NCBI RefSeq assembly: GCF_014898055.3
Contig: NW_023601212.1
Span: forward strand, 38,056,329 to 38,120,328
Source: Talpa occidentalis
Lineage: Eukaryota; Chordata; Mammalia; Eulipotyphla; Talpidae
DNA: 64,000 bases
Reading direction: 5' to 3'
A program made the translations under genes and the position numbers. Positions 32,863-44,430 of this stretch are shown here, piece after piece; positions within the stretch are counted from its first letter, which is position 1, and the number at the start of each line of letters is the position of its first letter. Under the pieces are notes generated by a model that saw nothing but the letters and a program-made list of their open reading frames with translations, made no database searches and had not been told where the DNA came from.

Positions 32863-33229
32863 ATAAGATGATAAATCTAAATCAGATGGTTGTTATGGGG
32901 AATAACCAAAATATATTGATATGTTTGTTTGAGACTAAAAACTCATGGATAAGAAGTATATGTATGCAAATATGTGTCTGCATTTTTACATGATTTTTAT
33001 TAAAATAAATACCTACATACACATACTTATATATGCACAAGGACTCATTAACATTCCCATATTCATGATGAAAGAAATTTGAAGGTTGGATAGAAATAAA
33101 AAGAATGATTGGCTGAGTTCACATGGAATAAAAAAATGTAGAAAACTAGACACAAGTAGTATGTAAAATAAATTAATGCAAATCAAAGCTTCCTATAGCA
33201 AAAAGAAAAGCCTATAGCAAAAAGACTGG
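32863..33229. other. Copy A spacer
   Basis: Aligns with 51880-52140 of copy B around 'tggaaggatagagatggaaagaatgaatg'-like sequence. No gene. Confidence 0.5.
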
Positions 33230-33905
33230 AAACAAATGTGGTGATGGTACACATTAAAAAAAGGAACATTCATTTACCGGGCATGGCATGAACTGTACAT
33301 TGTTTCAACCTTTATGGAAAACATATGGAGATATATTTCAAGTCTAAGAATGGAAATACCATATGATCTAGCTGTATCACTTTTAGGTATTTATCTGAAG
33401 AATATGAAAACACTAATATCAGGAGATTTATGCTCCCCCTATGTTAGTAGTGGCATTATTCACAAAAAGCAAGATATTCACAATAGCTAAGATATGGGAT
33501 GAATCTAAGTGCCCATGGACAGATGACTGTATAAAGAAAGTGTGGAATATATACTCAATGGAATACTACTCAGCTATTTAAAAAGGTGAAAATTGACTTT
33601 TGGGTCACTCTGGATCTGGAGCTCTTGATGCTGTGAAAAAAGTCAGCAAATGAAAGACAAATGATGGTTCCACTCATTTATTGAATATTTATAATGAAAA
33701 AAATAGTAGAACATAACAAAAATAACTCTTAGATGCTGTAAATGATCATGGTTCCCAGCGGGGAGGGGCAGGAGGAGGAGAGTACAGAGGGGTAAGGTTA
33801 TAGTGTCCTGGAGGCCAACAGCTTTGGTGGGCAAATGAAGCACATGCATCTGTTAGGTATGAAGTTGCACTCCCAGACTTTTGTAAATGAGTAGCAAATC
33901 ACTAA
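33230..33905 (+). mobile_element. Old L1 3' end
   Basis: Sense L1 ORF2 C-terminal blocks ('ccatatgatctagctgtatc', 'tggaatactactcagc' near 33561) followed by an old-type 3' UTR ending near 33905. Heavily diverged. No equivalent at the homologous point of copy B, so it postdates the duplication or was lost there. Confidence 0.7.
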
Positions 33906-34357
33906 CATTTTGAAGAAAAAAATTAGACACAACAATTTAAACTATAACATGTGGCCCTAATTTGAATAATGAATTTTGTTTCATCTTAATGCCCTAAGGC
34001 CTCAAATTCAGAATTACATACAAATTTATCAATGGAGAATTCACTGTACCAGTTAATGGGAGCAAAACCTTAAAATGATTCTATATTTTTTCTTTTATTT
34101 AAGGTGAGATTTGGACACAGTTTGCCTTTGCCTAAGAGAAACTAAACAAATGAATTGAGAGGCATAAATTCAGTTTCTTCCAACAAAACTTTATTGGGTT
34201 AATATCTGTATAGTATTCCTTTTGCTGAACAAATTAACACAGTAGTGATTTAGAAAAAATTTATGATTTTACAGTATCAGAGGTCAGATGTGTGAAATTG
34301 TTTCAATGATTAAAATCAAGATGTCTGCCGAACTGAGTTCCTTTAGAAGATTTGGGA
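33906..34357. other. Copy A spacer
   Basis: One of the best-aligned parts of the duplication: 33950-34210 matches 52170-52450 (shared 'cctcaaa..cagaat' and 'caatggaga.ttcac' blocks). No coding content. Confidence 0.6.
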
Positions 34358-34376
34358 GAGAATCATTAACTTTCTT

Positions 34377-34553
34377 TTTTATATATATATAATTTTTTTT
34401 ATTTTTATATTCCCATACAATTGTGACCCCCTTATTTTGACCCCAATCCCCCCAGCCCCCATAGAGTGTCTCTGGTTCATGGTTGTTTGTTGTTTTTGAT
34501 TTTTACTTTCTTATGGTTATTCTTTTTCCTGGTTCCTTATTTAAGTTTTCTAG
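34377..34553 (-). mobile_element. Short L1 3' UTR insertion with perfect TSD
   Basis: 5'-truncated ~177-bp L1 3' end in minus orientation. A 19-bp TSD 'gagaatcattaactttctt' is at 34358-34376 and 34554-34572. Confidence 0.93.
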
Positions 34554-34572
34554 GAGAATCATTAACTTTCTT

Positions 34573-34974
34573 ATTCCAATTCCTTTTATGGTCACAAGCA
34601 TTCCTTGGCTCACTGTCCTTTCACCATCTTCAAAGCCAATAGGGTAGCATCTTTAAATTGCCCTATAATTTCAACTATTCTGTCTTCTTCCACACTTGGA
34701 AAGTCAGGCAGATGACATTAGTCACACAGGCAAAGTCATGGTCATACTTCTTAGAATAGTTGAGTAGCAAACATATCCATCTGCTAATTCAGGACCCCCT
34801 TACTATAAAAAAAATAACATTCAACATTTCTGTATATTAAGATGTTAACATCTTTTAGAGGTTCTTATTCTGCCAACTAGGAAGTCTTTTCAGAACTATA
34901 ATATTTGATGTCACTCAATAGTCCTTATATAACATACTTGAACACAAAATTTACAGCAACTTCTGAAATGAGTG
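34573..34974. other. Copy A spacer, end of clear homology
   Basis: 34580-34710 aligns with 52770-52880. Beyond about 35000 the correspondence fades. No gene. Confidence 0.5.
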
Positions 34975-34990
34975 AATATGTGATTCTTTT

Positions 34991-35245
34991 TTTTTAAAGA
35001 TTTTATTTATTCATTTCCACATGAAGAATTGGGGTGTAGGCCAGAGGCACAGGTGGTGAGAGGACTCACTAGAGACAGAGTGGGGAGCAGAACAGTCGGA
35101 TCTACTGAAACACTGCTGAGGGGAACAGCAGGCGAGACAGGAGAGGTCTGCTGCATCATGTGGGTAGCTCCCTGGCTGAGGATGGAACCCAGGCTGCAGT
35201 AGTAATAGTGCTGACACTCAACCCCCAGGCCACCAGGGAGACCCA
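34991..35245 (-). mobile_element. tRNA-derived SINE, older copy
   Basis: Reverse-oriented: T tail at left, 'caccagggagaccc' head at right. TSD 'atatgtgattcttt' on both sides (34977-34990 and 35248-35261). Confidence 0.9.
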
Positions 35246-36076
35246 AAATATGTGATTCTTTCAAAATTACATGCAAAGACATTTTTGGCTCAGAAGACTG
35301 AAAAACTGCTGACAATTGACTGTAAGACACACCATATTGTCTTAGCTTTGATACTCAAGACCTACAATTTGAGCATCACCAGGCACTTGTTCAGTGCTTT
35401 AGAGTCTCTGGGCGCACCAGGACCTGGTGAACCAGAACCTGCGTTGGACCTAACAATTTTGTTAGTTCACGTGTGCATTGCAGATACAGGAGTGCTGGTC
35501 TGGAATATTTTTTTTCCTCACATTCTCTTGTTGACATATGCAACAGATAATTATTTGTATTGGGTTCTTTCACATGCACTGTTGGTGTTTAGCAGCATTC
35601 TCAGACATCGCCAAATATTCCAAGAGGTAAAATGATCCCTGGTTGGAAATCACTGGAGCTGAATTTGAAAGCTACAATCAACCTGGCTGAATTCCAGTCA
35701 ACATTCATCCCTTAATTGGATTATAACTTTAGGCAAATCATTAAGCACCTTCAAGACCCCCCTTTTTTTTTAACAGAGAATGAATTTCATTATAGCACTA
35801 CCTCAAAGAATGGACTTTTATATAAAATTAAACAATATAATTCTTATAAGGTCTAAGTTAATATTACAGGTCTAAGTTATATTATAAGGTCTAAGTTAAT
35901 ATTAATCTATACCTAAAATGTATAGATTTATATAAATGTCATACATATATTATAATTAACATTTTATAGTGAAGATCTAAATGACAGCTCTCAACTCATG
36001 ACAGATGTTTGAAATTCCTAATTGTTTTGGCAAATGTGTCATGAAGTCAAGAAGTGTATCTTGCAAGGTTTTATAT
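35246..36076. other. Spacer with possible MIR relic
   Basis: 35650-35760 resembles a MIR SINE ('aactttaggcaaatcattaagc' block). 35850-35905 holds two short direct repeats of 'aaggtctaagttaatatta'. The open frame at 35252-35635 has no recognisable domain. Confidence 0.4.
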
Positions 36077-36100
36077 TAAAAGGAGCAAAGTTCACATAAT

Positions 36101-37551
36101 GGGGCGGAGCAACATGGCGGAGAGGAGACGCTGCGAGTAAGATCTCCCATTAAAAAAAGTTAATAGGGAGGAAAAGCGGCAGGTCCCAGTGAGAACTGGG
36201 ACACAGAAGATAAACGGGTGACTCCAGCAAACTACCTGAAGAAGAAAGGTGCCATAAAAGAGGACTAGAAGGGAGGAAAGCGCAGAACCCTGCTCCCCTC
36301 CCCCACCCACAGAGTCTTCTGACCAGCAGAGAGGAGGAAAAAAACCACACTAAAACGACCAACAAGAACAAACTATGCAGCAAGCGGGACTGTGAGTGGA
36401 AAGGAACTATTGCAGCCACCACACCCCGTGAACGGGAGCTGCGGAGAACCCTGCAGGATTCCCGCAGAGGTGAGCTCCGGGCGCCATTAAACAGAGACCC
36501 CGCCCCCCAGGAGGAGGCCAGGACCAGCACACAGCCCCGGGCCCCCCAGTAAGCTTGCACGGAAAAGCTGCGTGCTGGAAAAGCAAACGCGGATCGGGAT
36601 CAGGATCGGGATCGCGCCGAAAAGCGGTGCACTGGAAAAGCAAAACGGATTGGGATCGGGATAGCGCGGAAAAGCAGCACGGTTGAAAAGCAAACGCGGA
36701 TCGGGATCGCGGCTGCCCAGGTCCCCGCGCCTGCGACCTAGGCTTGCAGGGAGACGCGCGCGAAGACCCTCACTGAGGTGAAAGTCCCTCACTGAGTATC
36801 CAGGAACCAGGCACCCGGGCACAGGAGCGGGGTGCAAAAGACGCCATTCTGTGGACACTGAACTGGGCTACAGCCCGCGTCCTGGACCTGAGGGCTTTGG
36901 AACTGAGATCTGGAACACAAAATTCGGGGCGTGGGTTCTCCACGACGGTGGGGCACAAGGCAGACACAGCACCCCAAAGCCGTTGAGGTTTACCCTACCA
37001 TTCCCGCTCTGTTTCCTGTCCCACGGGGTGAAAAAAAAAAAAACAGCTCCCCAAGGGCTCTAGGAGAGATCTCTGGCGCCACCTAGCGACTTGAAACCAG
37101 CAGAGGCTCCTGGAGGAGCCAGTGGCCAGCTGGGAAGTTAGCCCATGCCGGGCCCCTGCCGACCAGTAGTCTGAGCCCACAGTGGGAGCGAGTACCCAAA
37201 GTCGGGACAGACCAGGCGCGCAGAAGAGTGTGCCTGAGACTGGACACGCAGGGAGTGTGTCCTGCATTGCCATTTTAGAACAGGGATATTTCTTCAGTAA
37301 AGACTGCCTGCAGAAGGCTCCCTCAGGAGCCAGAGGTGAGCCGGGGAAGTTCGCCCACACCAGAACACCTCTGGCCTGCAGTCCAAGCCCAGAGGGGGAG
37401 AGGGAAGCCACCGCCGGGGCAGACCAGGAGCACAGGGGAGTGTGTCCCCATATCGGCATTTTAGAACACGGACCTTTCTTCAGTAAAGACTGCTTGAAAG
37501 TGACAGATGGCTTCCGGAGGAGCCAGAGGGGAGCAGAAAAGCTCACCCAAG
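36101..37551 (+). promoter_or_regulatory. L1-3 5' UTR / internal promoter
   Basis: CpG-rich. The first bases contain 'caacatggcggag' (36110-36122), a YY1-like site placed as in the human L1 promoter. 36558-36712 has three ~50-bp tandem units ending in 'ggatcgggatcg' phrases. From about 37090 there are monomers related to those of L1-1 and L1-2 (marker 'ttttagaaca' at 37273 and 37459, period ~186 bp). Promoter function is inferred from L1 biology. Confidence 0.75.
36558..36712 (+). repeat. Short tandem array in the L1-3 promoter
   Basis: Three units of about 46-59 bp, each with 'gaaaagc', a second 'gaaaagcaaa' and one or more 'ggatcgggat' phrases. CpG-dense. Confidence 0.8.
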
Positions 37552-38577
37552 ATGCCGGCCAGTCCCAGCAACACAGTGTCCCAATGCATAAGGCAAATTA
37601 GAAAACAGACAGTAGGGAGTAGAAGAACCACACGCAACATAGCAACTCCTCAGTGAAGAAGCACACCACAAAAAGAAAACTAGCCCCCAGATTGTAACGA
37701 CAGTAACTTGGAAGAACTTCTGAGCCTTCCAGAAAGAGAATTTAAAATTGCCATGATTAAAAAAATGACAGAACTCATAAAGGAAAACAATGATAAGGGA
37801 AAAATAATGAACGATCAGAAGAATAAAATTGAGTCCCTAAAGAGGGAAGTAAAAGAAATGCAGGAGATCAAAGAATTAATGGAAGAACTAAAGAATTCTG
37901 GGAAAAGCAATGACAGCAGAATAGATGAAATGGAAGAATGAATAAGTTCTCTTGAAGACACAGAAATAAAAAGAACCAAAACAGAAAAGGAAAGAGAAGT
38001 ATGAAGGAAAAAGAACGAAGAAAGACTTCGGGAACTATCGGACACCATGAGGAAAGGAAATATAAGAGTTATAGAAATACCAGAAGGAGAGGAGAGAGAT
38101 GTAGGAACAGAGAACATATTCCAGGAGATAATTGAAGAGAACTTCCCAAATGTGAAGAAGGAGCTGAAAATTGATATACAAGAAGCAAGAAAAACACCAA
38201 ACTTCCATGATGAAAGGAAAAATACAGCAAGACACATAATAGTGAAGCTCCCAAGAATGCAGGACAAGGAAAAAATAATGAAGCTGACAAGAGGGAAGAA
38301 ACAAATAACATTCAAAGGAAAACCAATCAGGCCGACATCAGACTTCTCTGAAGAAACACTACGGGCAAGGAGAGAGTGGAAGGACATAGTCAACAGACTC
38401 CAAGAAAACAGATGCCAAGCAAGAATTCTCTATCCCGCAAAGCTTTCCTTCCTCTATGAAGAAAGAATAAGGACCTTCCCAGACAAACAGAAACTATGGA
38501 ACTTCATTACCAATAAACCCCCACTCCAAAAAATACTACAAGGAGTCCTAAAGCCAGAACCTCAGAGGGACGAATAA
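37552..38577 (+). pseudogene. L1-3 ORF1, same frame throughout but with stops
   Basis: 342 codons from ATG 37552 ('MPASPSNTVSQ') to TAA, all in one frame and without frameshift. About four premature stops occur, at roughly codons 35, 44, 130 and 151. Coiled-coil region about codons 50-155, then RRM-like and C-terminal domains with 'FHDERKNTARHIIVK' and 'LSFLYEERIRTFPDKQKLW'. Length is close to the ~338 residues of human ORF1p. Non-functional as it stands. Confidence 0.88.
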
Positions 38578-38646
38578 CAACGAAAGAAGGCAAGGAAAAA
38601 AAAAGATATTAAAAGAATAAATAAAATCAAAGGAAAGACAAACACA

Positions 38647-41600
38647 ATAGCAAATACAGATGTTAACATATCAATATTAACCCTAAATGTAAATGGACTA
38701 AACTCTTCAATAAAAAGACACAGAGTTGCAGCCTGGATTAAGAAACAAAACCCAAACTTCTGCTGTCTCCAGGAAACACATTTAGCTACAAAAGATAAAA
38801 ATAGACTCAAAGTTAAAGGATGGAAAACAAACCTACAAGCAAATGGACCAAAAAAGAAAGCAGGAACAGCTATTCTTATATCAGATAAAACAGATTTCAA
38901 ACTCAAAAAAATAAAAAGGGATCCCAACGGTCACTACATTATGATCAAAGGGACAATACTTCAAGAAGAAATAACACTAATTAACATATACTCACCAAAC
39001 GAAGGAGCACCAAAATATATCAGACAACTGTTGTCCTCTCTGAAAACAGACATCAGAGAAAACACATATGTAGTGGGAGACTTCAACACACCACTATAAA
39101 CAATGGATAGATCAACAAGACAAAAAATAAGTAAAGAAACTAAAGCTCTAAATAAGGACCTAGAGCATTTGGGCTTAACAGACATATATAGAACACTAAA
39201 CCCCCAAAAAATGGAGTACACATTTTTCTCAAGTGCACACGGATCATTCTCCAGGATCGATCACATACTGGGGCACAAGACAAACATCAACAGATACACC
39301 AACATTGAAATAATACCAACCATCTTTTCTGACCATGAAGGCATCAAGCTAGAAATAAACCATAAAAAGAAGGCCAGGAACTTTCCTACCTCATGGAGAC
39401 TAAAAACCACACTACTGGAAGACCACTGGACTAACGAGGAGATCAAAGAGGAAATTAAAAAATTCTTTGAATTGAATGACAAGGAGGACACCAATATCCT
39501 AAATGTATGGGATGCAGCAAAAGCAGTAATAAGAGGAAAATATATAGCAATAGAAGCTCACATCAAAAAACAAGAAAGAACTCAAAGAAACAACCTAATC
39601 TCGAAGCTCAAAGATCTAGAAAAAGAACAACAAAAAAACCCCAAAACCAGTAGAAGGAAAGAAATAATAAAAACCAACGCAGAAATAAATGAAATTGAAA
39701 CTAAAAAACAATCCAAAAGATTAATGAAACCAAGAGCTGGTTCTTCGAAAAAATCAATAAAATAGACAAACCCCTAGCCAGGATCACAAAGGAAAAAAGG
39801 GAGAAAGCACAAATAAACAGGATCAGAAATGAAAGAGGAGAAATCACAACGGACACAGCAGAAATTAAAAGAATAATCAGTAACTACTATGAAGAGTTGT
39901 ATGGAAACAAGTTCAACAATCTAGAGGAGATGGACAAATTCCTACAACTCTACAATCACCCAAAGCTAGATAAAGAAGAAATAGAACACCTAAACAGACC
40001 AATTTCAAGCAGCAAAATTGAAATGGTAATCAAAAACCTCCCCAAAAACAAAAGCCCAGGACCTGATGGATTTACAAACGAATTCTACCAAACATTCAGA
40101 GATGAATTAGTGCCTATCCTTCACAAACTCTTCCAAAAAATTGAGAAGAAAGAGACAATACCAAACATGTTCTATGAAGCCAACATCACACTAATACCAA
40201 AACCGAATAAGGACAACACAAAAAAGGAAAACTACAGGCCAATCTCCCTAATGAACACTGATGCAAAAATCCTCAACAAAATTTTAGCTATCAGAATCCA
40301 ACAATGTATCCATAAGATAATTCACCACGACCAAGTAGGATTCATTCCAGGGACACAAGGATGGTTTAACATCCGAAAATCAATCAATGTTATCCAACAC
40401 ATCAACAAAAAGAAATATAAAAACCATATGATAATATCAATAGATGCTGAGAAAGCTTTCGACAAAGTGCAACACCCATTCATGATAAAAGCCCTTGAAA
40501 TTCTTGGGATACAAGGAACATACCTCAACATCATAAAGGCCATCTATGACAAGCCAACAGCCAGTATCATTCTCAATGGTGAAAAGCTGAAAGCAATTCC
40601 ATTAAGATCTGGAACAAGACAAGGATGCCCACTCTCACCACTGCTTTTAAATATAATACTGGAAGTCCTAGCCAGAGCAATAAGAAAAGAGAAAGACATC
40701 CAAGGAATCCAAATAGGAAAAGAAGAAGTCAAACTATCACTACTTGCAGATGATATGATAATATACATAGAGAACCCCAAAAACTCCACAGAAAAACTAA
40801 TTCAACTCATCAATCAGTTCAGTAAAGTGGCAGGATACAAAATCAACACACAAAAGTCAGTAGCCTTCCTATACACAAACAATAAATCTGAAGGAGAAGA
40901 AATCAAAAATACCATCCCTTTTATTATTGAAACAAAAAAATCAACTATTTGGGAATAAATCTAACAAAAGAGGTAAAGGACCTATACAAAGAAAACTATA
41001 AAACACTGTTAAAAGAAATAGAAGAAGACACAAAGAAATGGAAAGACATCCCCTGCTCATGGATTGGAAGAATAAACATTATTAAAATGGCCATCCTCCC
41101 AAAAGCAATATACAGATTCAATGCTATTCCAATCAAAATTTCTATGTCATTCTTCAAAGAAATAGAACAATTATTGATGAAATTCCTATCGAATCACAAA
41201 AAACCCCGAATTGCCAAAGCTCTCCTGAAAAAAAAAAGAAGGGAATGGAGGCATCATACTCCCAGACTTCAAACTATACTACAAAGCCATAATCATCAAA
41301 ACTGCATGGTATTGGAACAAGAACAGACATACAGACCAATGGAATTGAATAGAAAATCCAGAAATAAACCCACAGGTTTATGGTCAACTAATCTTTGACA
41401 AAGGAGCAAAGACTATGCATTGGAGCAAAGAAAGTTTGTTCAATAAATGGTGCTGGGAAAACTGGGTTGCTACATGCAAAAGAATGAAGCTTGACCACTA
41501 CCTCACACCATACACAAAAATCAACTCAAAATGGATTAAAGAACTAGACATAAGACCTGAAACCATAAAATAAATAGAAGGAAATATAGGCGAAACACTA

Positions 41601-42472
41601 CGTGATTTGCACATCAAAGACATCTTTACAGATACATCACCCAAAGCAGTGATAGTGAAGGCAAAGATAAACAGCTGGGACTACATCAAATTAAAGAGCT
41701 TCTGCACAGCAAAAGAGACAATAACCAAAACAAAGAGAAACCCCACTGACTGTGAGAACATTTTTGCACACAACACTAATGATAAAGGACTGATCACAAA
41801 AATCTGCAAAGAGCTGATGAGATCAACAACAACAAAGAAAATAACCCAGTCAAAAAATGGGCAGAAGAGCTAAAAAGAAACTTCTCTGAAGAGGAAATGC
41901 AAATGGCCAACAGGCATATGAAAAAATGTTCAACATCACTTGTAATCAGGGAAATGCAAATCAAAACTACCATGAGATACCATCTTACACCAGTGAGAAT
42001 GGCACATATTAAAAAAACTAGCAACAGCAAATGTTGGCGAGGGTGTGGAGAAAAAGGAACTCTCCTGCAGTGTTGGTGGGAGTGCAAACTGGTCCAACCA
42101 CTATGGAGAGCTGTGTGGAGATTTCTTGACCTACTAAACATAGAGCTTCCATAGGATCCAGCAATTCTACTCCTAGGTATTTACCCAAAGGACACAGAAA
42201 CATCCATTCCAAAGAGCACCTGCACACCTATATTTATAGCAGCACTGTTTAGAATAGCTAAGCTTTGGAAACAGCCCAAATGCCCAAAAATAGATGACTG
42301 GATCAAGAAGATGTGGTACATATATACCATGGAATATTACTCAGCATTCAAAAAAGATAAACACGTGCAATTTGCAGCAACATGGATGGCACTGGAAGGG
42401 ATCATGCTCAGTGAAATAAGCCAAAAAGATAAAGAAAAATACCGGATGGTCTCACTCATAGCAGGAATCTAG
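38647..42472 (+). pseudogene. L1-3 ORF2, broken
   Basis: The expected ATG reads ATA at 38647. Endonuclease motifs 'LQETHL' and 'VGDFNTP' are present, but a TAA follows at about 39097. 'SDHEGIKLEIN' is intact. The RT core is open in 39897-40958 with 'SPGPDGF', 'ENYRPISL', '[11 protein letters not shown]' and '[14 protein letters not shown]'; the catalytic motif reads LADD instead of FADD. Frameshifts near 39715, 40940 and 41235 separate the pieces. C-terminal cysteine domain near 42030-42090. Confidence 0.9.
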
Positions 42473-42962
42473 GAAACTTAAATAAGGGACTAGGAAAATG
42501 AATAACTATAAGAAAGTGATCAACAAAAACTATGAACCAGAGACACTTTTTGGGGGGTGGGGGCAGGAGGGGAGGGATTGGGGTCAGAATGGGGGGGTTG
42601 CAATTGTATGGGGAATATAAAAATAAAATTTATTATAAAAAAAATAAAGAATTATGATTTAAGTTAAAAAATAATAATAAAAAAATAAAAGGAGCAAAGT
42701 TCTCTCCCTTTTTGAAGACAGAATCCCAATTTCCTGGTGTTTTTATGGCCATAGCCCCTCCACAAATGCTTTGATGTGCCAAGGACCTTGTTCTGACAGG
42801 ATATTCAGTCTTAAACTTCGTAGGAAACTTTAATTCAGGGATATCATTGGTACTGAAAGGTTAGACCACTGGAAGGGAAGTGGTTTGTGGAGAAGGAATA
42901 ATAAAAACTGTATTTACTTAACTTCAAATGTGGTCTTTGGGGATCAACAATCATTGGAAAAA

Positions 42963-43003
42963 GTTTCCTTTCTGTCTAGAACAGTGACCCACAGGGAAAT
43001 CAT
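42963..43003 (+). promoter_or_regulatory. Candidate OR-B upstream regulatory block
   Basis: Counterpart of 14826-14880: 'tttcctttctgtc' then 'cacagggaaat'. Its persistence in two otherwise diverged copies is the only evidence. Confidence 0.35.
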
Positions 43004-43079
43004 GTACCTAGTAGTAGGAGTAGCAAGAGGGAAATGTAGATAATGAGCATATATAGGCAACCGTCTCATCCTCTGCAAT

Positions 43080-43216
43080 TTCTGTTTCTACAATCTCAGG
43101 TGGACTGGACACGGTCCACTGTTTCTTACTTGGGACCGCAGTCAGTCTCTGTCATCAACCTTCCTGGGAGGAATTAGTCTTCCACCAGAGAACTTCCTCA
43201 CAGAGCCCACTGCCAG
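43080..43216 (+). other. Candidate non-coding first exon of OR-B
   Basis: Donor 'GTGAAT' at 43217 aligns with 'GTGAGT' at 15130 in copy A. The GTGAAT form is weaker than consensus. The 5' boundary is not known. Confidence 0.35.
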
Positions 43217-43222
43217 GTGAAT

Positions 43223-43329
43223 CTGAGAGTCAGGTGAGTTGGTCAGGAACAATCCAGGGAGACAGAAGCCAAGAACTTTTAAATGGCATCACCTGAGACA
43301 CCAGTCTAGGCCAGAGACAAGAAGTCACT
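43223..43329. other. Copy B intron start
   Basis: Aligns with 15136-15230. No other feature. Confidence 0.4.
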
Positions 43330-44430
43330 GTCATTTTTTGCTGGTTAATTATTTTATATCTTTATAATGTTAAAAATGGAAGTTTGAGTCAATTTTAGAA
43401 TATTTTCATTAGCTCAAAAGAATTTCCCTATACTTTCGCTATCCCTTTTCCCTTCACCCCTTTCCTCCAGGCACTGAGCAACCATTTATTTTGTGTGTGA
43501 TTTCCCAATTCTTGATATTTCATGTGAATATGAGAATATATGGTCCATTGTGATTAGTTTCTTTCACTTAATATTTCCAAGGTTCATCTACATTATAGTA
43601 TGCATCACTACTTCCTTTCTTTTTTGAATCAAATAATATTTCATTGTCTGATTATTTCATTTCATTTGTCCATTTATCCACTGACGGACATTTGGGTTGT
43701 TTGCGTCTTTTGTCAATGGTGAATGGTGCTGCTGCATGTATTCGTTACCACTTTTACAGGAACTATCTGTATTTGATTCTTTTGGGTATATGCCTGAGAG
43801 TTCAATTGCTGGGCCGTGTGGTGACAAGGCTTCATCATTTAAGGGACTGCCTGTTTTCCAATGTGTTTGCATCAACTTGCTTCCCCACTGGCAGGGTGAG
43901 TGGCTCTGAATTCTCCACATCCTCTCCACAACCAGTTAGTATCTGATTTTTTAATTCTAGCCATCCTAATGGGTGTGGAGTGTATTCCTTAATATTCTTT
44001 TGGTTTTCATTTTCCTGGTGACCATGGTATTGAATATCTTTTCATGGGCTTACTGCCAAATTATACATCTTCTATCAAGAAGTATTTATTCAGATCCTTT
44101 CCTCATTTTATAATTGGGCTATTTTGTCTTTTTGTATTAAATTATAAGATTTTTACATACTATAAATAAAAATGAAATGCCTAATCAGATGATGTAATTT
44201 GTAATGTTTTCGCACATTCTGTGGGATATCTAACTTTCTTGATGGTCTATTTTAATACACAAATTTTTAAATTTTGGCAAAATCTAAATTATCCATTTTT
44301 TTCTTTTGTTGCTCATGCTCTTGGTATCATATTTCACGTTCTTTTTAATTACTGTATTTTTATTTATAGATCTTTGCCAATTTAATCTTGAATTAAATAC
44401 CTATATTAACAAGGTTGACTTATTACCTTT
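43330..44430 (-). mobile_element. Ancient LINE in reverse orientation (L1/HAL1-like)
   Basis: Reverse-strand reading shows the typical decayed LINE 3' region ('ccatttatccactgacggacatttgggttgtttgc' order of blocks, and 'ggtgaccatggtattgaatatc'). Absent from copy A at the same point. No surviving ORF. Confidence 0.65.

Larger units (their letters stand above)
14590..35000 (+). repeat. Segmental duplication, copy A (contains OR copy A)
   Basis: Non-repeat DNA here aligns colinearly with 42703-52950. Shared anchors by eye are 14760-14940 with 42890-43060, 15030-15170 with 43130-43260, 17820-17910 with 46280-46400, 19210-19440 with 46720-46930, the OR genes, 20580-20640 with 48080-48130, 23030-23170 with 49400-49560, 31510-31640 with 49840-49970, 32500-32700 with 51340-51860, 33950-34200 with 52170-52450 and 34580-34710 with 52770-52880. 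Both copies have since received independent retrotransposons. Confidence 0.85.
36077..42702 (+). mobile_element. Full-length L1 (L1-3) with intact ends and 17-bp TSD
   Basis: TSD 'taaaaggagcaaagttc' at 36077-36093 and 42686-42702. Order: 5' UTR (36101-37551), ORF1 (37552-38577), ORF2 (38647-42472), G-rich 3' UTR and A-rich tail (to 42685). Seven bases ('acataat') separate the TSD from the 'ggggcggagc' start. It is 6.6 kb long and structurally complete, but ORF1 has about four stops, and ORF2 lacks its ATG and has several stops/frameshifts. Confidence 0.96.

Noticed and set aside
35252..35635. 127-codon + strand ORF
   Set aside because: Overlaps the SINE flank and unique DNA; no domain, no conservation seen.
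36092..37546. Several long reverse-strand open frames
   Set aside because: Antisense to the CpG-rich L1-3 5' UTR; composition explains the openness.
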